Assembly: GCA_049999765.1 (NCBI GenBank)
Contig: JBNGIQ010009252.1
Span: 1-27,669 of the forward strand
Length of the DNA stretch: 27,669 nucleotides
Direction of reading: 5' to 3'
DNA from: Phaeoceros laevis
Lineage: Eukaryota; Anthocerotophyta; Anthocerotopsida; Notothyladales
The notes beneath the pieces were generated by a model. The model saw only the letters and a list, made by a program, of their open reading frames with translations. It searched no databases and was not told where the DNA came from. A program made the position numbers and the translations under genes. Numbering within the stretch: the stretch's first letter is position 1; each line of letters begins with the position of its first letter. Shown one piece after another: positions 10,189 through 19,868 of the stretch.

Positions 10189-12006
10189 ATGGGGGTCCTC
10201 GCGCGGGTTTGCGTCAAGGTGGTATCAGCTGCCGCTGGTACGGTCCTTCTGGGAATGGCTTCCATTGGATTCTCGTAAGTTCACTGTTCACTTCCGGAAA
10301 CCCTTCTTCCTGTCCTGTCGCGTCCTCCACAAACGGTCGCAAGTTTCCAAGAGCGTAAGGACACCCGAGAGAGCGATCTAATTCACGTAGCAATTTCGTT
10401 ATTCTACTGATGTGAACTTTGGAGTTGTGCAAGACTCGGCTCTGGCTTGGGGAAGTCTAATTTCGTCATTGCGTCCTTGCAGGCTGGCATTTCAGCCAAG
10501 CTTTCTTGTGAAATGGATACAAAAACAGCGGCAAGATGTTCTTTTTGTCAAGCCTACGACCGGTATGCATCAAACTTCCAGCAGAAATTCTGTCCAGAAC
10601 GCATAAGGCACCAGCCACATATGAGCATTAGTTGAACGTGGTGTAGTTAATCTTGCTTCCTGTTGGTTGAAGTGCAGATTTGGTTGTGGCGCTAACCATC
10701 GATGATGGCCCCAATGAGGACATCACACCTGAGGTACTGCCCTTCTTAACTGGACTTGGCATTTCTTGGTTCCACAGAGGATTGACACTACTCAATGCAA
10801 TAAACTTTTGAGGGTTCTTGAGATAGTTTAAGCCACTCAATCTCTGCTGTAAGTCCTTTCTGACGATTTGACTTGTCATCCGATTCTCACCCTCTGTCTT
10901 CGCCAGCTGCTGGACATTCTCAAGGAGAATCAAAGCAGGGCAACATTTTTCATCGTAGGCCACAATATGGACCGTTGCCCCCAGCTCGTAGAGCGCATGC
11001 ATAGAGAAGGCATTCGTTCTAACCTCATAACTTCATAACTATTGCACTCGTGATCATGCTAACTGACAACGTAATCTGACTAAGCGAGATCAGAACAGGC
11101 TGGTAGTGCGCACATAACCCGGTGTTCTTAGATTTTATGACCCGGTTTTTGCTTCAGGTCACGAGGTTGGGAATCACACCATGTTCGATGAGCCTAGCTG
11201 GCGACTTTCACCGGTATTCCTAAATTCCTCCCTTCTGACTGGATCTTTCTGATTTGACACCTGATCTGGTGGCTGTCCTTGGCTTACAATGTCCTAACTG
11301 AAGGCTGCCTTGACAGGCAGATTTCGAGCAGCAGCTAGTTGCTGTGGATAACCGGCTCAATAAGTACTACTGCCAAGACAATGATGGAAATATGATCAAA
11401 TGGTTCCGTCCCGTATGTGTCCAAGATCCTCGCTAAGGACTCATTTGTAGGTTAGAATAATGATTGTTGGATTTGGGAAGACCGTCTCTATAGATCACAT
11501 GTAATATGCTCGGAACTGTCTGGCTCTCATTTGCTCTTGCTGGCTGTGTGCAGGGTTATGGCCTCTTCTCTAATTCTATGGTACAGATGGCCAAGACACA
11601 TGGATATCGTACAGCTTTGGGATCTCTTTTCCCCTTTGACAATCTCTTTACAAGTCAAGACCGACTTATCGCTCAATATTTGCTGTGGCGGGTAAGCGAG
11701 GACAGCTACTTATGACTCGACATGCTATCACCCGCTCCATCCGAGTGTAATATTTTTCTGTTTGCAGGTTTACCCTGGGGCTGTGATCGTGTTGCATGAC
11801 AGGGAGCCTCAAAAGCAGCAAACAGCGAAGGTACGTTCTTCCGTGATCCCATGTCGTCTTCCAGGTGTAACTAGCAGTTGTTATCAACCTACAACTGAGC
11901 ATATTTGCCACAGGTCCTGAGGAAGCTTCTGCCTGGACTAAGGAGACGAGGCTATTCCATCGGCTCGCTCACTGACCTCCTAAATCTACGTGGTAATAGC
12001 CAATGA
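10189..12006 (+). CDS. Polysaccharide deacetylase-like protein (carbohydrate esterase family 4, NodB fold), nine exons
   Basis: CE4 enzymes remove N- or O-acetyl groups from glycans such as chitin, peptidoglycan or xylan. Proposed exons: 10189-10274, 10483-10562, 10678-10733, 10907-11015, 11158-11213, 11317-11412, 11554-11691, 11768-11830, 11914-12006 (777 nt, 258 residues). Phases agree at every junction. ATG 10189 is the first Met after an in-frame stop at 10150. The N-terminus is a signal peptide or anchor (MGVLARVCVKVV, then a small-residue hydrophobic run), implying the secretory path. NodB motifs appear in order: TIDDGP (residues 62-67), RATFFIVG (85-92), EVGNHTMFDEPSW (113-125), WFRPGYG (158-164) and VIVLHDR (213-219). 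Motif 2 has Asp121 where canonical CE4 has the second metal-binding His. The end of exon 4 is uncertain: a GC donor after 11009 would remove two residues and give a smoother EGHEVGNHT. Substrate and activity are unknown. Confidence 0.85.
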
Positions 12007-13510
12007 CAAGTCATTTCGTGGGACCATGAGCACTGACCGTGACCTACTTTGCAGAGACTCTCACCTTTTATTCACGGGTAGTGCACTTCCGGTCATCAGT
12101 GTCAAATAGGAAGGCCCACCCAGCCATAGTGCCATGTGGTAGCTGTACTGCAGTGCTGCTATTTCTTTCGTACTCTGCCCAAGCCCACCTCTGGGTCTGT
12201 AGTCAGTCCTCGCATATGCTGTGTCCTATACTATAGTGCTTTCATCTTTCCCTCGTCACTGTAGCCCGGTCAGTTTAGCTCTCTCTCAAAAGAGTCCCGT
12301 CCTTCCAATTCGGTGCCTGAAAAGGCTGAAATAACTTGAAAAAGAAATCGAGTCTGCAGCATCTCCAAAGTGGATGCCCCCAGATGGAAAGCTGTCCAGC
12401 CCCAACCCATGTGAGCAGGCGCTGGGCATGACCGCCTCCGGTGATCAGAAGCGGTGCTGGGCTTGCACCCAGTGCCTCAAACACTCTATGCAACTAGCGT
12501 CTGTCGGAAGTGGGTGACGAGGACATTTCTAGCTATTCTCCCGCTGATCTCAGTAAGCACTTCTCACACTCCTTTTCTATTCTGCTTCAAGCCAAGAATC
12601 CTGAAAGTGCCTCATTCCTGTCCCGCACCATGTCTTTTGCACTTGTGGGTGGTTTGGTGGAACCTCCACTCACCTGATGATTCCCAAAATGTTGGCCTCA
12701 CCTAGTGGTACGCAAGTACCTCGTCAATCACTGAAACAAACTTCCATCCATCCTAGAGGCGGTCCGAGTCCTTGGAATTCTTGCTTGACTACGGCAAGCG
12801 AAATGGCAACAGTCAAAACCAGACGCCGCGTCCTAGGCTTCTAGCTGCTTCACACGTCAGCAGTTACTGGGGGGGGGCACCTGTCAGCACGGAACGCCCC
12901 CGCCATCAGTCAGCACTTCGGCGCTGCCGAATAGCCCACCGGCCACGATGACGCACTAGGGAAGACGCATGTTCCAACCTTGACGGCAGTCCAAGGCCGA
13001 TTGGGGCCTGCCGATATCCTTGCCGGCCCCACCAGCTCATTAATTTTAGTGTCTCGCTCGGTCCGTCGTCCTTTTCCGTCGTGGACTCCGAATCCTAGAG
13101 GCTGCCGCCTTCAAGGCTAAAAACCCCTACCCCTACCGGTGTACGTATCTTGAGTCGTGACATCGTCTACGTAGACATACATTTGAAATGGACGGGGCGG
13201 GATTGCCAGTCAGCCGTTCCGGAATGCAGGCCTTTCGGAATGTTCAATTTTCCGATGGATGCGGCAGCCACTCTGGCGCAACGGAAATGGATTTAGGGTC
13301 CGGAATCTCCGGGATAGTCTGGACTGGACTCGAGCGTGACGTCTGGCCCGTGCCTGCTGCTGCTGCACCTGGCTTGCACAATGGCCGGGGACAGCAGGCT
13401 ACGTCCGACTGCTGCCCGCCCTTGGTCGTCCACCAGCGGCGGAGGCCACGTCTGCAGCAGCCACAGCCAGGACCCGCTTCCTCTACTGCTCGTGAGCAGT
13501 CTGGCTGCAT
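12007..13510. other. Intergenic region, no gene recognised
   Basis: About 1.5 kb between the deacetylase stop and the probable leader of the next gene. Short open frames (for example 12454-12705 and 13188-13514 on the plus strand) show no known motif, and splice partners are not evident. A run of nine G is at about 12869-12877. The GC-rich part from about 12830 may be promoter for the downstream gene. Confidence 0.5.
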
Positions 13511-14376
13511 TTGAGCGCAGACTGTGCCGAGATTCCTGATTTCAGTGCCACTGCAGTTGCGGAGCTATCCCGATTTCTCCTCAAGGTTGACAATTGGCGG
13601 TGGGAGCTGGTCATCTTGCTCCGTGCATGCGTTTTGCGGAGGGGGAAGGCTGAATGTGAGTGGCTTGAAGCTCAGATCGCTGGCTGTTGTGAGCAGGTGA
13701 GTGCAATTGCGGGTGGGAGAGTGCAGGGAAAGTCGCAATTGGAGGTTTCGGAAGGAGGAGGGAGCTGGTGGAGTAGGAGACTGACAGCGGGTGTGTGGTG
13801 CAACAAGAGCTTGAAATCGGTTGTCAGCTGTGAGACGTAGGTAGGAGGTGCTCCTGGAGGTGATTGGTACAGTGGACAACTATTTAGGGCCTGTAGACTG
13901 TGTAGGGAATTGGATCGGCTTCAATTGTTTCTGATCTGTGATCAGAGAACGAGGCAAGTTGTGAGAGCTACACTCTCCATGCTGTACGTTGACGAACTCA
14001 AGGCCAGCCTCTTGACACTCCTGTAGCTTCTTATCTCTCTCTGGTCCTGTAGTTGCGTCCGGCTCTGTGCTACGGTATAAAGACCGGAGCCTATCGGTCC
14101 TTCACTTCCGGCTCTTCTGCCAGGCTGCGGTGGAGCCTGACGGAGAACGGTCGGGCAGAGCTTCTTGTCCGCGTTGGATTAGCTGTCGCCGCTTTTGGTG
14201 GTACTTGCGCAGGACGGGGCCCTGCAGAGAAAAAATATACAAACAAGGGGGAACGTTGGAGGAGTTGGAGCGAATTTTGGATTTAAAAGAGAAGCGCTCT
14301 CAGCTATGAGCGGCTAGGATGTGCGATATGTTGTTCCTGTCTTCGCCCCCAGCCCTTCTGTGCCGTGGCACTCTAG
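13511..14376 (+). other. Probable 5' leader with intron of the GTD-binding gene
   Basis: A strong donor (GAGCAG/GTGAGT, intron from 13697) and a strong pyrimidine-rich acceptor (CTCTCTCTGGTCCTGTAG, ending 14052) define a likely 356-bp leader intron. The remaining leader is 14053-14376, ending at an in-frame TAG directly before the ATG at 14377. The transcription start is not identified. A TATAAAG at 14076-14082 could be an alternative downstream promoter. Confidence 0.45.
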
Positions 14377-17300
14377 ATGGCATGCAAGAAAGCTCGTCTT
14401 ATGATATGCGGGGATCCCTGGAGCTCGTCTGCGGTGGTGAATGCGTTGGTGGAACTTGTGTTTTCAGTCCTGGTACTCCTTAGCAGCCTGCTCTTCTTCC
14501 TGACTGTCACGTTCGGGCAGACTTTCAACCTTCACCGTCCCTCGTTAAGGGAGGGCAGGCGGCCTGAGAGGCAGGGTGCAGGAAGGAGCGAGGTGACTGT
14601 ACTATGCGAACATCATGCAAAGCAGATCTCGTCGCTGAGGAGTTCGGTCTCCCATATTGCAGCGGGGATGAGTAGTGTTTGCGAATTGTGCGCACTGTCG
14701 CTGGTGTACTGTTCCTGCAAAGGGCCTGACTCTGGCTCCCAAAGCCGGAATTTGGATTCGGGGATCGCTGTGAAGAGTACTCGGAATTCCGCTGATGATG
14801 AACAACCAGGCACTCAGGCAAAAAATGGTTTTACCTCAGGAAGTTTGGGATTTTGCAGGGAAGATACCGAAGGTAGTGATGAGCTTGTACTAGGCTCCAT
14901 GGAGAATGCTAAGCGTTGCAACAAGGGTAGGAACAAGGCCGGAGGTGTCGAGTTTGATGTGTGTCCGACGTGCGGTTTGGCAGTCATGGCAGCAGCGTAT
15001 GAAAAGCGATCAGTAAAACGTAAGCTTGGTAGGGTTTCTGCAGATGAGTTGAGGGCACCACGTGCTGAAAGAGGCTCCATGTGGGAGGGTTCTGCTGCAC
15101 CAGTGGGACATCGTGAAACGAGTTTGTTAGATTTAGACCAACAAAATCCCGTTCCACGCCAGGAAGAGCATGGATTAACTGAGGATGGTATGGTCGGAGA
15201 TTTTGACCAGCTTTGTAGGTACACCTGTCAAGGTAAGGGCTCCTTGTCTCGGTCCAATTCTTACAGAGTTGGAGCAGATTTGTCGATAGCTCGGGGAGGG
15301 AGTTTCAGCAATGCTTCTCACCAGGAGTCAGAATCCTTCTTCTCAGAGTTGGATCCTGACGGCAATGAAGAAGACAATACCATGTATAATATATCGTCAG
15401 AAGGAAATGACTTGTCTGCATTGTATATGGAGCTCGAGCAAGAGAGAAATGCATCTGCAACTGCTGCCAGCGAAGCAATGGCCATGATAACCAGACTGCA
15501 AGAAGAGAAGGCAAGGCTTCAGATGGAAGCCCGTCACTATCAACAAATGGCTGAAGAGAAGTCTGTGTACGACAACGAAGCAATATCACTGCTACAGGAA
15601 ATTCTTACAAGAAAGGATGAGGAGCTGTCGGCCTTAGCAAGTGAGGTGAAGATATACCGGAGAAAGCTCCTTGCTGGAAATTGGACCAGTGACATGGAGT
15701 CACTGTCGGGGACAGATGAGTATGACCAGAACTTTAGGCTGCAACACAAGGGCAAGAAGCTTGACTTCTCAGATACTGGCGATAGAATTGGACAGTCTGA
15801 AATTGTAGATAATCTTGCAGACGCAGACTCAAGTCAGGTCGTCCTAGGTGCTACAGATGGTTCTGTTGTGGCTCCTGGTGTTGCAGATGTACTGGAAAAC
15901 AGAGATCAGCAGCTCATGGATACAAGTGAGAATGAGAATCTTAACCAGAAACGGGCAACAGAGAGCATTGCTGTCAAGGATGAGAAAAAAATGGATTTGC
16001 TTGATTCTGTTGGACAAAGCGCCCTCACACTTCCGTTGGCTCAAAAGTCAAGTGAGATCGTCCGCCCAAGTGAAGAGGTTACTGGAAGGCAGGTACCTAA
16101 CTTCACTGCTGATGCCTTCATTTCAGCTTCTAGTGCAGCTGGAAACAGTAGCACCACGGGTACTCAGAGGGCTGCCACACAGGCTAGAAAACTCTTTAAC
16201 TATGTTGCCAGTAGAGAGGATTCAAACTCAGTGCAAACTGCAAACGAGATTGTGAAGAGTCGAGAGAGGTTTTTGGATGCTTTAAAATCAAGTGCTGCCC
16301 TTTCTCTGCTAGAGGAAGAACATCAATCTGGGGAACTAGTGGAACGTTCTACTCAAGAAGTGGCCAGGGTTGCTGAAACGGCAAGGAACATTGTGCTAGA
16401 GGAGCACAGGCTCTCTGTGCTGGAGTACGTTCGGAAATTTGAAGGGCAATTAGGAAGGAAAATTACTTCTCAGCCCACTCGTGGATCTCCTGGAGCTGGA
16501 AGTTCAAGAATCTCTCAAAAGGAGCAGCTAGTAGCAAAGGACGAAGCAACAGAGCTTGTTCAACCAGGTAAAAGCTTCCTTAGTTGCCATACAGTAGCTG
16601 TTTGCACATTCTTGTATGCGGGCTAAAAGTACTTAAGTTTGGAAGCTCCCGTTCTTTGCTTGTTCTAGCACTTTCTTTGAGGGGCATGTTAAGGGTTGTT
16701 GAGGGGCTTTTGCAAATCTCTTTGCTGTTTTTAGACTAATCCTGGCAAGTTGTGTGTCAACACAGAGACGGCAAGGCATCAAAAAGACCTGGTTCCGTCA
16801 GGCCAGGTGGATCCACAGCATGGACATACACAGCCACTTCTAGAGGATGTCGAGGGTTCACGTGAAAGTGTTGTCTTTGAAGAACAGGACCAGGAGCTGG
16901 GTACTGTTTCTGCATTGAAGGAGCTGGATACATGCAATAAGTCACAAGGGGCTTGCAGTGACCAAACAAAAGTCTCCAGTGCTGTGACACCTGCAGATAA
17001 TGCTGCGTGTTTGACCAGCAGGTTGGTTGTAGATGTCGACGAGTTTGGATGGAAGAACAATGATGCTGAATCTCTTGTACTTGATGTCTACGAGGTTTCC
17101 TCAGGCTATGCCACCGACCAGAGACCTGATTCAGAGATATCGTTGCCATATTACCATCATGATTCAAGGGGCAACGTCTTAATTGGAAGTGGAGCTCGGT
17201 CATCAAGACAATCCAGAGCACATGACGCAGGTAACCGTCTTGGAAAGCCAGATGCGCATCCGGAAGTCGTTTCTGATCAGAGAAATGATTCGTTAGTTTC

Positions 17301-18702
17301 TAGGATGCGGGGACAAAATACCCATGGGTCCGATGTGGAGTGTGAGCAGCCTGCACTTGATTTTGGAGCTGCATATGCACTCGAAGGATCAGGCATTTCA
17401 CAGGGAGTACGACCTGCTATGTATGGAAATGAAGACTGGCGCACACCTTCAATGGTTTCTAGGGATGCTTACAGAATGATGATGGAAGAAGAAGCTCTTT
17501 GCTTGATATCTAGACTAGAATCTGTGGAGGCAGATAGGCAGGCGATGAGACAGACTATTGATTCTCTGAGGAGGGAAAATGGGGAGATGAAGGTACTTCA
17601 GGAGATCGCTCAACAACTCAGAGAGTTGCGAGGGCTCGAGAAAAAGTCTATCAGAACACCAGAACCCTGGCAGCAGGAGGAGCCTTCTGGTACCTCTCTG
17701 TTCAAGGTACGATATTTTGCGAGGCATTGAGTTCAGCAAATGTGTTCTTTCCTGCGTAAACCAGGGTTTTCCACCAGCACAGCTGCTGTCTAGAGTGTGT
17801 TTGCAGTGTTGAGGCCAACACTGCAGACGCACACAGGACTGTTGAAAGATTTTTTTGTGTCACCGATTTCCAGACTGCAAAATTGTGGATTTGATTTCAG
17901 AGTTTTGTTCCTGTGAGCTTGCTCAATATTCACGGTCTCAAAGTCTCAGACGAGTTGTCTGAGTCTGTAGGAAGTTTCAAAGTCTGGCCGCGGTTATCTG
18001 TTGTGTTGACTTTCCGTGTGGGGGCCTGTGCCCGGTCTTGGATTACGTGACATGTCGGGCATTAACTTGGACGCTGTCTTTGTTTGTTAAAGGGGATGTC
18101 CTTCACCCGCTTGCGCTGCACTGTGCAGGCTCAATTGAACAAGTAAGTAGTGACCCACAGACACCAACCCCCTGCGTGAGCGTGACCTTTTCCCCACCCG
18201 TCCACTCACCTATGTTAGTATAGAGCCATTCAGCCATCATTCCTGCTGAGTTATGATGTCGCATGATATCTTGCTGGGTTTTTCAAGGGTGAGAACACTC
18301 GCGTGGCCTGCTGTAGAGTCGTACGCCATGCCCATGACATGTAGTCTGTCAAAGCCTGGTACGCTGACACGTGGTACCTTAATGCGGTTTTTCAGGATTG
18401 CGCGACTGTTTCTAAGAAATTCCGATACCGGAGCAAGCCCTGGGGACCAGGTTGGCCTCCGTCTTCTTCAAAGTTCGCCTCCGCCTCCTGCAGCGACATG
18501 TATTACTCGCGGGGTAAAGGCTGATAGTAGCATCAAGGGGCATGGCAATTGTGCCACACCTGGAATCAAGGCTGATGGAGCCAATGGTCAGTCTAGTCTC
18601 ACTTCCCTTCTCATGTCAGGTGCTCCAAGTCGTCCCGCAGACTGTTGGGTCGTTGACGCCGGAGGAAGGCATGGCACAGCTCTCGGTGGCTGGTACTACT
18701 GA
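14377..18702 (+). CDS. GTD-binding (DUF593/zein-binding) domain membrane protein, MyoB-like
   Basis: Proteins with this domain (maize FLOURY1, Arabidopsis MyoB receptors) bind the myosin XI globular tail and link it to vesicles. Proposed exons: 14377-16567, 16766-17706, 18093-18142, 18396-18702 (3489 nt, 1162 residues). Phases are 1, 0 and 2 at the three junctions. ATG 14377 follows an in-frame stop directly. Residues about 20-46 form one transmembrane segment (VELVFSVLVLLSSLLFFLTV), as in the family. The DUF593 coiled coil spans about 345-432 (LYMELEQERNA through DEELSALASEVKIYRRKLL). A second coiled coil near the end of exon 2 contains EEEALCLISRLESVEADRQ and IAQQLRELRGLEKK. CxxC pairs (CELCALSLVYCSC and CPTCGL) lie at about 105-215. 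Exons 1 and 2 are secure; the last two, giving SLFKGMSF and LNKIARLFLRN, rest on splice signals and phase only. Confidence 0.85.
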
Positions 18703-19059
18703 AAGTCTGAAACAACTCGGTGGCATAATAATAATACACCGGCTGGTACGGGCAGAGTCGCAGTCACGTTTCTTACCCTTGGTCGGCCAGGTGGTGAAGA
18801 GAGCTTGTCCCCTGTTCGACCACGTAGACTATTTGTACATGTCCTGAAGCACAAAAACATATGCATCAAGATCAAGTTCCCTTCTGGAATCCTACAGGGT
18901 GGCAGAGCAACTCTCAATTTGATGTCTGGGCAATCTGGTTGCGTGATGGGTTAGACTAGTCGGAAAGCAACAGAGGCAAAGATGAGCAACCGAGAGTACT
19001 GAGTACAGACTAATTCATCAGAAGATTGGCTAACCACGATTATTAGCTTGCACGGGAAG
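18703..19059. other. Intergenic, 3' flank of the GTD-binding gene
   Basis: No coding exon or known element recognised. It follows the proposed stop at 18702 and precedes the 156-bp tandem duplication. Confidence 0.5.
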
Positions 19060-19371
19060 ACTTGTAAAAATATTCACAACCAGTTTCTGCCTTTCTGTCC
19101 GTGCCGGAAGCAGCGGCGTCTTCTTGGGGGACCAATGGGGGCAAGTACCACCTCACTCACTATATATAAGTTACTCTTCTTCCTGGGAGCTCACGCAAAA
19201 ACATAGCCGTGAAGCACTTGTAAAGATCTTCACAACCCGTTTCTGCCTTTCTGGCCGTTCTCTCTCTCTCTCTCTCTGTTGGGGGCAAGTACCCAGTCAC
19301 TCAGTATAGTCGTATAGTCTATATACTTCTTTTTCTTGGGGCCTCACGCAAAAACCATAGCCGTGAAGCAC
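19060..19371 (+). repeat. Two-copy 156-bp tandem duplication upstream of YSL
   Basis: Copy 1 is 19060-19215 and copy 2 is 19216-19371. Both begin ACTTGTAAA, then TTCACAACC and GTTTCTGCCTTTCTG. Both continue with GGGGGCAAGTACC and CTCACGCAAAAAC, and end CATAGCCGTGAAGC. Each has a TATA-like stretch (19161-19168; about 19320-19325). Copy 2 carries a TC microsatellite (19259-19277). The position suggests duplicated upstream regulatory DNA of the YSL gene, but no function is shown. Confidence 0.85.
19259..19277. repeat. TC dinucleotide microsatellite
   Basis: About nine TC repeats in the second copy of the 156-bp duplication; absent from the first copy. Confidence 0.9.
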
Positions 19372-19868
19372 GTGAAGTCGTAAAACTGTCGTTATCAACT
19401 AGGCGTAGAGGAGTACGTTTTGACACACGGCAGAGAGCCCAGTCATGGTAGCATGGGTCCCGCCAAGTTTCGATTAATGGTGAATTGTTCAAGAGGCATG
19501 CACGACTTCAACACGAGCCGGGCGGCAGAGGAAGCTTTAGTCTCTAGACTTTCCAGTGTATGTATCTGCTCGCATCTCTAGTGGAGTGTGACACGAAATA
19601 GTGGCCAGTGATTTCGGCGGGCTACGCTTGGATTGGATGCGGAGTTTGAACGCACTACAACTTCGAAATCTCAATCGTTTTCCGAATGTCAGGCGGAACT
19701 TAAGGCCATGATTAGACGGCATCAACTGCTGCCGTGGCCGGTATTGGCCACCGAAGGCGGAGGTCCGCTAAAATACGGCAGGTATAAGAACTGGGAAGAA
19801 TTATTGCTGTGCGAACTGCGAGGGAGGCAGCAGGAGCGGACGTATCTGGCCTCCTCTGCAGCTCGGCC
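19372..19868 (+). promoter_or_regulatory. Proximal upstream region of YSL with TATA-like element
   Basis: About 500 bp directly upstream of the YSL start. A TATA-like GGTATAAGAA at 19781-19790 lies about 80 bp before the ATG, a plausible core promoter with a short leader. No other motif was assigned. Confidence 0.35.

Noticed and set aside
9807-10358. 183-codon plus-strand frame overlapping deacetylase exon 1
   Set aside because: It is out of phase with deacetylase exon 2 and lacks a convincing downstream exon; the ATG at 10189 gives a consistent nine-exon model.
12340-12435. Minus-strand segment reading GWTAFHLGASTLEMLQ, like part of an ankyrin repeat
   Set aside because: Only one partial repeat, with no neighbouring repeats or flanking exons in any frame; chance or a very old relic cannot be told apart.
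13188-13514. 108-codon plus-strand frame
   Set aside because: GC-rich region open on both strands, with no domain, no conserved motif and no clear splice partners.
14076-14082. TATAAAG as core promoter of the GTD-binding gene
   Set aside because: It lies just after a strong acceptor at 14052, so it is more likely inside the leader; kept only as an alternative.
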